A DNA stretch of 47,927 bases from Paracoccaceae bacterium (lineage in GTDB: Bacteria > Pseudomonadota > Alphaproteobacteria > Rhodobacterales > Rhodobacteraceae). The notes under the pieces are model-generated. The model ran no database searches. It was not told the DNA's origin and saw only the letters and a list, made by a program, of their open reading frames with translations. The position numbers and the translations under genes are program-made. The DNA is taken from positions 1 through 47,927 of the forward strand of contig JANSXS010000022.1 of the NCBI GenBank assembly GCA_024742835.1, in the 5' to 3' direction. This document shows, piece by piece, positions 27,078-35,615 of the stretch (position 1 is the first letter of the stretch; each line of letters starts with the position of its first letter).

Positions 27078-28553
27078 ATGCTGGATACCGCAATCATGAC
27101 GCGCCACGACATCAAGGACACACGCCTTGTCCGCAGTTTCGCCTATATCGGGGGCAAATGGTGCGCGTCGGCCTCTGGTGAGGTGATCAAGGTCACCAAT
27201 CCCGGCGATGGTGCGGTGATCGGCGAGGTCGCCAGCCTTGATGCCGACGAAAGCCGGGGCGCGGTTGATGCGGCGCAATCCGCGTTCGCCGATTGGTCGA
27301 TGACACTGCCACAGGCGCGGGCGGCAATCCTGCGCCGCTGGTTCGATCTGATGATTCTGCACAAAGAGGATCTGGCCCGGATCATGGTGCTGGAACAGGG
27401 CAAGCCGATCAGCGAGGCGCGGGGCGAAATCGACTATGCGGCAAGCTTTGTCGAGTATTATGCCGAGGAAACCAAGCGCCCGAATATCGAGGGCGTCACA
27501 AGCCACCTGCCTGATGCAGAGGTAGAGTTGTGGCTGGAACCTGTCGGCGTTGCCGCGTTGATCACGCCGTGGAACTTCCCCTCTGCCATGCTCACACGCA
27601 AGGCCGCCGCAGCCCTTGCCGCTGGCTGCACCGTGGTCGCGCATCCAAGCAAGGAAACACCGTTTTCCGCGCTGGCGCTTGCGGAACTGGCAGAGCGCGC
27701 GGGCCTGCCGCCGGGTGTTTTCAACGTGGTGACGGGCGATGCACCGCCTATCGTGGAGCCGTGGACGAAGGATAGCCGCGTGCGCGCACTGTCCTTTACC
27801 GGCTCCACCGAGGTGGGCCGGCTGCTTTATCGCCAATCCGCCGAGACCGTGAAGCGTCTCGTGATGGAACTTGGCGGGCATGCGCCGGTGATCGTGTTCA
27901 AGGGCGCGGATCTGGATTCGGCTGTAACAGAGACGATCAAGGCCAAATTCGCCACCTCCGGGCAGGATTGTCTGGGGGCCAACCGCATCTATGTAGAGCG
28001 TCCCGTTTACGATGCCTTCTGCGAGAAATTTACCGAAGCCGCGCGCGCTCTGACCATCGGGCACGGCATGGATGATCCCGATATCGGCCCGTTGATGACC
28101 GGTGGAGCCGTCGCCAAACAGGAAGAGCATGTTGCCGATGCCATCGCCAAGGGCGCCTCGCTAAGCCTTGGTGGCAAGCGGCACGCGCTTGGTCCGCTCT
28201 TTTACGAACCGACCGTGCTGATCGACGTGCCTGACGAGGCCACGATCATGCGCGAGGAAACCTTTGGCCCGGTCGCGGCGCTGACGCCGTTCGATACCGA
28301 GGAAGAGGTGGTAACCCGTGCCAACAACACCGAATTCGGCCTTGTTGCCTATATCCATAGCAATGATCCGCGGCGCATCTACCGTGTCACGCGGGCGCTG
28401 CAATTCGGCATGGTCGCGGTGAACCGGACCAAGGTCACCGGCGCGCCCATTCCCTTTGGCGGCGTCAAGCAATCGGGTCTGGGCCGCGAAGGTGCCCGAA
28501 AGGGCATGGAAGAATTCATGGAAATCAAATACGTCTGCCGCGATTGGGCCTAA
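27078..28553 (+). CDS. doeC: Aspartate-semialdehyde dehydrogenase of ectoine pathway
   Basis: A 491-residue NAD(P)-dependent aldehyde dehydrogenase of the succinate-semialdehyde group. The catalytic cysteine lies in SGQDCLGANR (about Cys297), the general base in MELGGHAP (about Glu264), and the cofactor loop in FTGSTEVGR. In doe clusters it oxidises L-aspartate semialdehyde to aspartate, the last step. AAGGAGA precedes the ATG. It is followed by doeD after 33 bases. By sequence alone it could also be annotated GabD; the context decides. Confidence 0.87.
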   Translation: MLDTAIMTRHDIKDTRLVRSFAYIGGKWCASASGEVIKVTNPGDGAVIGEVASLDADESRGAVDAAQSAFADWSMTLPQARAAILRRWFDLMILHKEDLARIMVLEQGKPISEARGEIDYAASFVEYYAEETKRPNIEGVTSHLPDAEVELWLEPVGVAALITPWNFPSAMLTRKAAAALAAGCTVVAHPSKETPFSALALAELAERAGLPPGVFNVVTGDAPPIVEPWTKDSRVRALSFTGSTEVGRLLYRQSAETVKRLVMELGGHAPVIVFKGADLDSAVTETIKAKFATSGQDCLGANRIYVERPVYDAFCEKFTEAARALTIGHGMDDPDIGPLMTGGAVAKQEEHVADAIAKGASLSLGGKRHALGPLFYEPTVLIDVPDEATIMREETFGPVAALTPFDTEEEVVTRANNTEFGLVAYIHSNDPRRIYRVTRALQFGMVAVNRTKVTGAPIPFGGVKQSGLGREGARKGMEEFMEIKYVCRDWA

Positions 28554-28586
28554 GGCTGCGCGTGGCACGCAAGGAAGGAAACGACG

Positions 28587-29957
28587 ATGCTGAAGAACGA
28601 CCAACTCGACCAGTGGGACCGCGAGAATTTTTTCCACCCCTCGACCCATCTGGCGCAATTCGCACGTGGCGAGGCCCCCAACCGCATAATCACGGGTGGC
28701 AAGGGGAGCCACATCACTGACCGTGACGGTAATCGCCTGCTGGATGCCTTCGCCGGACTTTATTGTGTCAATGTCGGCTATGGCCGCCCAGAGATCGCCG
28801 AGGCGATCGCGGATCAGGCGCGGGAACTGGCCTATTACCACGCCTATGTCGGCCACGGCACCGAGGCGTCGATCACGCTGGCCAAGATGGTGCTGGACCG
28901 TGCGCCCGATCACATGAGCAAGGTCTATTTCGGTCTGTCCGGCTCGGACGCGAACGAGACCAACGTCAAGCTGATCTGGTATTACAACAACATCCTTGGC
29001 CGTCCCGAGAAAAAGAAGATCATCTCGCGGTGGCGCGGCTATCACGGCTCTGGCCTGATGACCGGATCGCTGACCGGGCTTGACCTGTTTCACAAGAAGT
29101 TCGATCTGCCGTTGGCGCAGGTGCTGCATACCGAAGCGCCCTATTACTATCGCCGCGAGGACACGAACATGTCCGAGGCCGAGTTCGTGGCGCATTGCGT
29201 GTCCGAGCTGGAGGCCATGATCGACCGCGAAGGCGCTGACACGATCGCTGCCTTCATCGGCGAGCCTGCGCTTGGCACAGGCGGGCTTGTTCCACCGCCC
29301 GCCGGTTACTGGGAGGCGATTCAGGCCGTGCTTAACAAACACGACATCCTGCTGGTCGCCGATGAGGTCGTGACCGGATTTGGCCGTTTGGGCACCATGT
29401 TCGGGTCCGAGCATTACGGGCTGAAGCCCGATCTGATCACCATCGCAAAGGGTCTGACCAGCGCCTATGCGCCGCTGTCGGGGTCCATCGTGTCGGACAA
29501 GATGTGGAAGGTGCTGGAGCAGGGCACGGATGAGAACGGCCCCATCGGCCATGGCTGGACATATTCCGCGCATCCCATCGGGGCGGCGGCGGGCGTTGCG
29601 AACCTCAAACTGATTGACGAGTTGAACCTGATCCAGAACGCGGGCAAGGTCGGGGCCTATCTCAACAAGACCATGTCCGAGGCGCTGGCAGATCATCCGC
29701 ATGTCGGCGAGGTGCGAGGCGAGGGTCTTATGTGTGCGGTCGAGTTCGTGAAGGACCGCGAGACGCGGACTTTCTTTGACGTCGCGGACAAGATCGGTCC
29801 GCAAGTGGCCGCGGCGCTGGCTGCCGAACACGTCATCGCACGGGCCATGCCGCAGGGTGACATCCTTGGTTTTGCGCCGCCCTTCTGCCTGACGCATCAG
29901 GAGGTGGACGAAATCGTCGAAAAAACGGTTCGTGCAGCCAGGAGTGTGCTGGGCTGA
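28587..29957 (+). CDS. doeD: Diaminobutyrate transaminase of ectoine pathway
   Basis: A 456-residue class III PLP aminotransferase, separate from the spuC-like protein at 21 kb. Motifs are GLSGSDANETNVKLI, ADEVVTGFGRLG, and the PLP lysine in TIAKGLTSAYAPLSGS (about Lys288). In ectoine clusters this enzyme (Atf/DoeD) converts 2,4-diaminobutyrate to aspartate semialdehyde, feeding DoeC. GGAAGGAAAC precedes the start. A GC-rich hairpin with TTTT lies just downstream and should end the operon. Confidence 0.87.
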   Translation: MLKNDQLDQWDRENFFHPSTHLAQFARGEAPNRIITGGKGSHITDRDGNRLLDAFAGLYCVNVGYGRPEIAEAIADQARELAYYHAYVGHGTEASITLAKMVLDRAPDHMSKVYFGLSGSDANETNVKLIWYYNNILGRPEKKKIISRWRGYHGSGLMTGSLTGLDLFHKKFDLPLAQVLHTEAPYYYRREDTNMSEAEFVAHCVSELEAMIDREGADTIAAFIGEPALGTGGLVPPPAGYWEAIQAVLNKHDILLVADEVVTGFGRLGTMFGSEHYGLKPDLITIAKGLTSAYAPLSGSIVSDKMWKVLEQGTDENGPIGHGWTYSAHPIGAAAGVANLKLIDELNLIQNAGKVGAYLNKTMSEALADHPHVGEVRGEGLMCAVEFVKDRETRTFFDVADKIGPQVAAALAAEHVIARAMPQGDILGFAPPFCLTHQEVDEIVEKTVRAARSVLG

Positions 29958-29973
29958 AATTTCATCAATACGG

Positions 29974-30012
29974 CCGGCCCGTTCAGCAAATCAGGCGTAT
30001 CGGGCCGGTTTT
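29974..30012 (+). terminator. Terminator after doeD
   Basis: CCGGCCCG (29974-29981) and CGGGCCGG (30001-30008) form an 8-bp GC stem followed by TTTT. The 19-base loop is long, so efficiency is uncertain, but position and T-run fit an intrinsic terminator. Confidence 0.55.
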
Positions 30013-30039
30013 GACGAAAAAACCAGTGATTAATTATTC
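30011..30039 (+). promoter_or_regulatory. Promoter-like sequence for second ABC operon
   Basis: TTGACG (30011-30016), a 17-base spacer and TTATTC (30034-30039) resemble a sigma-70 promoter in an AT-rich patch between doeD and the ABC genes. It would leave a leader of about 125 bases. The -10 match is modest. Confidence 0.35.
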
Positions 30040-30173
30040 ACCATCAACGCGTTAACGCCCGGCACGCCGATCTTGTGTGTCAAAATCGTGTAAGTCGGCT
30101 TGCATCGCCCCGGGATTCTCGCTTTAGTCGGTCAAAACGTGGCATAGACCACGAAGCACATGGGGAGACACAT

Positions 30174-31277
30174 TTGACAGACTCGCAATCCAGCGATGCG
30201 TTTGTCGCATTTGAACGCGTCCAGAAAAGCTATGATGGCGAAAATCTGGTCGTCAAAGACCTGAACTTGTCCATCCCGAAAGGTGAATTCCTGACGATGT
30301 TGGGGCCGTCAGGATCGGGCAAGACAACTTGCCTGATGATGTTGGCGGGCTTCGAGACGGCGACGCATGGCAGTATCCTGCTTGACGGTGTGTCGATCAA
30401 CAACATCCCGCCGCATAAGCGCGGTATTGGCATGGTGTTTCAGAATTACGCCCTGTTCCCTCACATGACCGTTGCCGAAAACCTCAGCTTTCCGCTGGAG
30501 GTGCGCAAGATCGGCAAATCCGACCGCGAGGCCAAGGTGAAGCGCGCGCTTGACATGGTGCAGATGGGCGATTTCGGTGGGCGTCGTCCGGCGCAATTGT
30601 CTGGTGGACAGCAGCAGCGTATCGCGCTTGCCCGCGCTCTTGTGTTCGAGCCTGAACTGGTTCTGATGGATGAACCGCTTGGCGCGTTGGACAAGCAGCT
30701 GCGCGAACATATGCAGTTCGAGATCACCAAGCTGGCCCATGATCTGGGCATCACGACCGTCTACGTCACGCATGACCAGACAGAGGCGTTGACCATGTCT
30801 GATCGGGTTGCAGTGTTTGATGATGGCCGTATCCAGCAGATCGACGCGCCCGATACGCTGTATGAAAGCCCGAAAAACAGCTTTGTCGCGCAATTCATCG
30901 GCGAAAACAACACTTTGACGGGGGTGGTCAAGAAAATCTCTGACGGCCTGTGCGAAGTGGAACTGGACGACGGTGAGGTGATCGATTGCAAGGCGGTGAA
31001 CGTATCTGACGTGGGCGAGCGCACCCTTGTGTCGATCCGGCCGGAGCGGGTTGAATACGATCCTTCGCGTCTGAAGGAAGGCACACACACGATCAAGGCA
31101 GAAGTGTTGGATTTCGTCTATATGGGCGATATTTTCCGCACCAAGCTGCGTGTCGCGGGCAACGACGATTTCGTAATCAAGACCCGGAACGCGCCAGACC
31201 AACGGCGGCTCAAGCCGGGCGAGATGATCGAGATTGGTTGGCTGCCCGAAGATTGCCGCGCTCTCGAAGCGCGCTGA
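30174..31277 (+). CDS. Polyamine/opine-type ABC transporter ATP-binding protein
   Basis: A 367-residue PotA-like ATPase with Walker A GPSGSGKTT, signature LSGGQQQRIALARAL, Walker B LVLMDEPLGALD, switch VTHDQTEA and a C-terminal TOBE domain (about residues 280-360). The start is a TTG at 30174 behind GGGGAGA; upstream codons in the frame give no homologous residues. It begins an operon with a binding protein and two permeases. The family imports polyamines, opines or related amines. The neighbouring ectoine genes raise the chance of a related solute, but nothing in the sequence proves it. Confidence 0.87.
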   Translation: MTDSQSSDAFVAFERVQKSYDGENLVVKDLNLSIPKGEFLTMLGPSGSGKTTCLMMLAGFETATHGSILLDGVSINNIPPHKRGIGMVFQNYALFPHMTVAENLSFPLEVRKIGKSDREAKVKRALDMVQMGDFGGRRPAQLSGGQQQRIALARALVFEPELVLMDEPLGALDKQLREHMQFEITKLAHDLGITTVYVTHDQTEALTMSDRVAVFDDGRIQQIDAPDTLYESPKNSFVAQFIGENNTLTGVVKKISDGLCEVELDDGEVIDCKAVNVSDVGERTLVSIRPERVEYDPSRLKEGTHTIKAEVLDFVYMGDIFRTKLRVAGNDDFVIKTRNAPDQRRLKPGEMIEIGWLPEDCRALEAR

Positions 31278-31398
31278 GGTCTGTAACAGTTGCGTTTCGC
31301 GCTCGCGGGTTCCGCGGGTGTGAAACGAGGCCCTGTCCTTCCGCCCCGTGTTGCAGGGTCCATAAATCAAAAACGGGAAACGTACTTGGGAGTATGAT

Positions 31399-32511
31399 AT
31401 GAAACTGACAAAGACCCTTATGGCCACGACTGCTCTGACGGTCACTGCCGGTGCGGTCCTCGCACAGGATATGGCGGATTCCATGACACTTGTGTCGTGG
31501 GGCGGTGCCTACCAGAAAAGCCAGGTGAACGCTTACGCAGACCCTTACAAGGAAATGCATCCCGGTCTCGAAGTTGTCTGGGACGAAAGCTCCAACGAGG
31601 CTGTCGCCAAGCTGCGCGCCATGGACGAAGCCGGCAACGTGACATGGGATGTCGTCGACGTCGTGGCATCCGATGCTCTGCGTTTGTGCGATGAAGGCCT
31701 GGCGATGGAAATCGACCCTAACGAAATTCTTGCCGCTGCGCCGGATGGGACTTCGGCCGAGGATGATTTCGGTGATCTGCTTGTGGGTGACTGCTTCATC
31801 CCGCAGATCGTCTACTCGACCACATTCGGTTATCGTACCGACATGGTGCCCGATGGTGTGGAACCGCCGTCAGACATCTGCTCGGTGTTCGATCTGGAAA
31901 CCTATCCGGGCAAGCGCGCGCTGGAAAAGCGCCCGATCAACAACATGGAATGGGCCCTGCTTTGCGACGGTGTCGCCAAGGGCGACGTCTATGATGTGCT
32001 TGAAACACCGGAAGGTCAGCAGCAGGCGCTCGACAAGCTTGGTACCATCAAGGACAGTGTGATCTGGTGGTCCGCGGGTGCCGATACGCCGCAGCTTCTG
32101 GCGGATGGCGAAGTCTTTATGGGCTCGACCTATAACGGCCGTCTGTTCAGCGTGATCGAAGAGCAGGACCAGCCGGTTGCGATGATGTGGGACGCACAGG
32201 TTTTCGACCTGGACGGCTGGATCATCCCCGCCAACCTTCCCGAAGATCGTCTGGCCCGCGCACTTGATTTCATCATGTTCGCCACCGACACGCAGCGTTT
32301 GGCGGATCAGGCCAAGTGGATCTCCTACGGCCCCGCACGCAAGTCGTCTGCACCGCTGGTCGGCCAGCACGCCGAACTGGGCATCGACATGGCGCCGCAC
32401 ATGCCGACCGATCCGAACAACTCACAGAACACGTTCCTTTATAACTACGAGTTCTGGGCCGACTATCGCGACGATATCGACGCGAAATTCCAGTCGTGGC
32501 TGGCACAATAA
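31399..32511 (+). CDS. ABC transporter periplasmic solute-binding protein
   Basis: A 370-residue PotD/spermidine-putrescine-type binding protein. The signal peptide ends near residue 22 (TVTAGAVLAQ). The mature start, MTLVSWGGAYQKSQVNAYADP, is typical of opine/polyamine-group members rather than the YNWSDY start of PotF, so the ligand probably differs from that of the first system. Four cysteines in the mature protein (LRLCDEG, VGDCFI, DICSVF, LLCDGV) could form disulfides in the periplasm. It follows the ATPase after 121 bases, and a perfect hairpin follows it. Confidence 0.85.
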   Translation: MKLTKTLMATTALTVTAGAVLAQDMADSMTLVSWGGAYQKSQVNAYADPYKEMHPGLEVVWDESSNEAVAKLRAMDEAGNVTWDVVDVVASDALRLCDEGLAMEIDPNEILAAAPDGTSAEDDFGDLLVGDCFIPQIVYSTTFGYRTDMVPDGVEPPSDICSVFDLETYPGKRALEKRPINNMEWALLCDGVAKGDVYDVLETPEGQQQALDKLGTIKDSVIWWSAGADTPQLLADGEVFMGSTYNGRLFSVIEEQDQPVAMMWDAQVFDLDGWIIPANLPEDRLARALDFIMFATDTQRLADQAKWISYGPARKSSAPLVGQHAELGIDMAPHMPTDPNNSQNTFLYNYEFWADYRDDIDAKFQSWLAQ

Positions 32512-32534
32512 GCCGCTTGCGGTAAGCGCATAAA

Positions 32535-32558
32535 GGAAGGGCCGTGTGCGGCCCTTCC
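32535..32558 (+). other. Intercistronic hairpin after binding-protein gene
   Basis: GGAAGGGCCG (32535-32544) and CGGCCCTTCC (32549-32558) pair perfectly over 10 bp with a TGTG tetraloop. No T-run follows, so it more likely protects the 3' end of the binding-protein mRNA than stops transcription. This would raise binding protein over permease. Confidence 0.7.
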
Positions 32559-32608
32559 ACACCGACAAAAATAAATTCGACAAAAACAAAGATGCCAACG
32601 GGGACACC

Positions 32609-34339
32609 ATGAGCGATGTGACAGACGCCACGACCGCCAAAAACGCGCCCACACCGGATGATGCCCTGCGCATCTCGGACAGCAAGGCCAGCGGCCCGGT
32701 TCTCGCCGCCGATGGCACCCCGCTCAAGAAAAGTCTGAAACGTGCCCTTCGGGCACAAAAGCTGCGGGCGCTGGCGCTGATCGCGCCACTTTTGATTTTC
32801 ATACTCATAACCTTTATCGCGCCGATCGGTGATATGCTGTTCCGCTCGGTTGAGAACCAGATCGTTTCCAGCACGCTGCAAAACACCGTCGTCGAGTTGG
32901 AAGATTGGGATCCCGCCGGTGCAGATATCCCCGGTGAGCCGACATTCGAGGCGCTGTACTGGGATCTGTTTCTTGCCGCCGAAGCCAAGGAGCATACAAA
33001 GCTGGGTACGCGCCTGAACTATGAGGAAACGGGGGTTTCCTCGCTGTTTCGGGGTGTTGGCCGTGGCATAGATGATTTTGGCGAAGACCAGGTAGAGGCG
33101 CTAGAGGATTTCGATCCCGTCTGGGAAGACGAGATGTTCTGGTACACGCTCATGAGCGGCGGCGACGGTGCGGAACAGAACTCGCGCCACCTGAGCGCCG
33201 CGCGGGAGCGCCTGACGACGCTGACCACTGACGATTTCATCGGGAGTGCCGGTTTCGTGCCGGGGGCCGAAATTTCAGAGCTTCTTCCGCGCACGATTTC
33301 CGAATATTCCACCTTTGCTCTTTTCACCGTGTTCGCCGATGAGGATGTAGTCGCCGAGGAAGAGCCATGGGAGGCCGTGAAGGTCTCTCTTATTCAAGAG
33401 CTTACATCCGGTGTCGATCTTGCGGGCTATTCCGGACCCGGTGCCGCAGAATTGCGCGCCGCGCAAGACATGCTGGCCGATCAGCCGGCCATTGATTTCA
33501 AGCAGGCGTTTCTTGACGATGACGAGGATTGGGCCGATTCCGGCCTTTGGGAAACGATCAAACTTTACAGTCCGCCCTTTACGACAGGGTATTTCCTGAA
33601 GGCCGTCGATCTGCAAAAGACCGTCGGCGGTGTCGAGGCTGTGCCGGATGGTGAGAAGATATACGGCACGCTTTTCAAGCGTACCTTGTTCATGTCGATG
33701 GTCATCATGGGGTCGTGCATCCTGCTGGGCTATCCCATCGCGTGGATCCTTGCGAATCTGCCGGTCCGCACGGCGAACCTGTTACTGATCCTTGTGCTTT
33801 TGCCCTTCTGGACGTCGCTTTTGGTACGGACCTCTGCGTGGAAGGTGATGTTGCAGCAACAAGGCGTGATTAACGATATCCTCGTATGGCTGGGCATGAT
33901 CGCGGATGACAGTCGTCTTGTTATGATCAACAATCAGTTCGGCACGATCGTTGCGATGACGCATATCTTGCTGCCATTCATGATCCTGCCGATGTATTCG
34001 GTCATGCAGACAATCCCGCAAACCTACCTGCGCGCGGCGAAATCACTGGGTGCCACGAATTGGACGGCGTTCTGGAGGGTCTATTTCCCGCAGTCCATTC
34101 CGGGTATCGGGGCGGGTTCAATTCTCGTGTTCATCCTGTCAATCGGATACTACATCACCCCCGAGATCGTGGGCGGCACGACCGGTACATTCATCTCGAA
34201 CAGGATTGCCTATCACATCTCCAGTTCCCTGAACTGGGGTCTGGCTGCGGCCTTGGGTTCGATCCTGCTGGCGGCGGTCCTTATCCTGTACTGGGCCTAC
34301 GACAAGATCGTCGGCATCGACAACGTGAAGCTGGGGTAA
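32609..34339 (+). CDS. ABC transporter permease with large periplasmic insert
   Basis: A 576-residue permease, about twice the usual PotB length. Residues 1-50 are a polar cytosolic tail and the first helix is at about 53-75. About 270 acidic, soluble residues then follow (about 80-345) before the normal permease core resumes at LFKRTLFMSMVIMGSCILLGYPIAW. The EAA loop RAAKSLGATNWTAFWRVYFP is intact near residue 475. The topology places the insert outside the membrane, where it could meet the binding protein. The start at 32609 has GGGG 5 bases upstream. Confidence 0.85.
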   Translation: MSDVTDATTAKNAPTPDDALRISDSKASGPVLAADGTPLKKSLKRALRAQKLRALALIAPLLIFILITFIAPIGDMLFRSVENQIVSSTLQNTVVELEDWDPAGADIPGEPTFEALYWDLFLAAEAKEHTKLGTRLNYEETGVSSLFRGVGRGIDDFGEDQVEALEDFDPVWEDEMFWYTLMSGGDGAEQNSRHLSAARERLTTLTTDDFIGSAGFVPGAEISELLPRTISEYSTFALFTVFADEDVVAEEEPWEAVKVSLIQELTSGVDLAGYSGPGAAELRAAQDMLADQPAIDFKQAFLDDDEDWADSGLWETIKLYSPPFTTGYFLKAVDLQKTVGGVEAVPDGEKIYGTLFKRTLFMSMVIMGSCILLGYPIAWILANLPVRTANLLLILVLLPFWTSLLVRTSAWKVMLQQQGVINDILVWLGMIADDSRLVMINNQFGTIVAMTHILLPFMILPMYSVMQTIPQTYLRAAKSLGATNWTAFWRVYFPQSIPGIGAGSILVFILSIGYYITPEIVGGTTGTFISNRIAYHISSSLNWGLAAALGSILLAAVLILYWAYDKIVGIDNVKLG

Positions 34340-34345
34340 GACATC

Positions 34346-35536
34346 ATGGCGACTTATACTCTCACCCATGTCGAAAAGAAGCCTCTCAGCTTTTCTGTGC
34401 CGGTCCTTGCGGCGGCGGGCGCTTTCGCGGGCCTCTTTATTGGCACCGCGCAGGGATCGGGCCCGATTGGCTTTGTCGGCGGCGCGGTGATGCTTGCATT
34501 GCTGGGTCTTGTTTGTCTGACGGCGCTTTCCAACGACAAGGAAAAGATCGCGCGCTGGCTGATCCTGTTGGGAATGGCCGCCGCGGGCTATGCCTTTGGT
34601 GCGTTGCCGGGGCTTGTCGTGGGGGCCTTGTTCGGCTGGTTCTTCGGCTGGTTTATCTACTGGATCGGTGAAGGGCGGTACCGGGCCAACCTTGTGCCCT
34701 ATCTCACGCCCGGTCAGGTTTTGTGGCACTATTCGTTCCGGGTGATCTGCGGCATGATCTTTTTCTTCCTGATCACGCCCATCGTGGTGGTGATGCCGCT
34801 CAGCTTTAACGCCGAGAACTTTTTCACCTTTACCCCGGAAATGCTGCGCTTTGATCCGGCGGGCTACAGCCTCAAGCATTACAGGGACTTCTTCAACAGC
34901 CCCGACTGGCAGCAGGCCTTGTGGAACTCTGTCACCATCGCCCCGGTCGCCACGCTTTTGTCGGTGACATTCGGAACGCTGGCGGCGATCGGTCTTTCGT
35001 CGGAACACGTGCCGTTCAAGCGCGCGATCATGGCAATCCTGATCTCGCCCATGATTGTGCCTCTGATCATCTCGGCGGCGGGGATGTATTTCTTTTACTC
35101 GCGTCTTGGGCTGCAAGGCACCTATTGGGGGGTTGTTCTGGCTCACGCTGCGCTTGGCATTCCGTTCGTCATCATCACCGTGACCGCGACGCTGGTGGGC
35201 TTTGACCGCTCGCTGACCCGTGCGGCGGCCAATATGGGCGCGAACCCGGTCACAACCTTCTTCCGGGTCCAGATGCCACTGATCCTGCCAGGTGTGATTT
35301 CAGGCGGGCTGTTCGCATTCATCACGTCCTTCGACGAGGTGGTGGTGGTGCTGTTTGTCGGCTCGGCAGGGCAAAAGACGCTGCCATGGCAGATGTTCAT
35401 CGGTCTGCGGGAACAGATATCCCCGACGATCCTTGCAGTCGCGACGATCCTTGTTTCGCTGTCGATCCTGCTTTTGGCTACTGTCGAGGTTCTGCGCCGC
35501 CGCTCGGAACGGTTGCGCGGTATGTCGCCGGGCTAA
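34346..35536 (+). CDS. ABC transporter permease with N-terminal membrane extension
   Basis: A 396-residue PotC-type permease. An N-terminal block of about 110 residues with three or four extra hydrophobic helices, including LVVGALFGWFFGWFIYWIGEG, precedes the standard six-helix core that begins near VICGMIFFFLITPIVVVMP. The EAA loop RAAANMGANPVTTFFRVQMP is present. It follows the other permease after 6 bases. Its TAA stop is the first three bases of the inverted repeat at 35534. Confidence 0.87.
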   Translation: MATYTLTHVEKKPLSFSVPVLAAAGAFAGLFIGTAQGSGPIGFVGGAVMLALLGLVCLTALSNDKEKIARWLILLGMAAAGYAFGALPGLVVGALFGWFFGWFIYWIGEGRYRANLVPYLTPGQVLWHYSFRVICGMIFFFLITPIVVVMPLSFNAENFFTFTPEMLRFDPAGYSLKHYRDFFNSPDWQQALWNSVTIAPVATLLSVTFGTLAAIGLSSEHVPFKRAIMAILISPMIVPLIISAAGMYFFYSRLGLQGTYWGVVLAHAALGIPFVIITVTATLVGFDRSLTRAAANMGANPVTTFFRVQMPLILPGVISGGLFAFITSFDEVVVVLFVGSAGQKTLPWQMFIGLREQISPTILAVATILVSLSILLLATVEVLRRRSERLRGMSPG

Positions 35537-35615
35537 AGCGTTTCGCGAAGCGCCCTGAATACGCAAAAGGCCGGGCAAACAGCCCGGCCTTTTTCATGTC
35601 AGACGAAACGCTTTA
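35534..35615. repeat. Palindromic element, copy C, enclosing a terminator
   Basis: The perfect 12-bp inverted repeat TAAAGCGTTTCG (35534-35545) / CGAAACGCTTTA (35604-35615) frames the whole gap between two convergent genes. Its outer TAA on each strand is the stop codon of the permease (+) and of ilvE (-). A CCCTGAAT word follows the left arm, as in copy A. Confidence 0.8.
35565..35593. terminator. Bidirectional terminator between permease and ilvE
   Basis: AAAAGGCCGGGC (35565-35576) and GCCCGGCCTTTT (35582-35593) pair over 12 bp with a 5-base loop. A or T runs lie on both sides, so it works in both directions. It sits inside repeat copy C. Confidence 0.9.

Noticed and set aside
28161..29897. 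578-codon minus-strand frame opposite doeC-doeD
   Set aside because: Antisense shadow of the aminotransferase; no motif of its own.
30075..30173. Upstream extension of the second ABC ATPase
   Set aside because: The extra 33 codons lack homology, and a GGGGAGA site stands just before the TTG at 30174.
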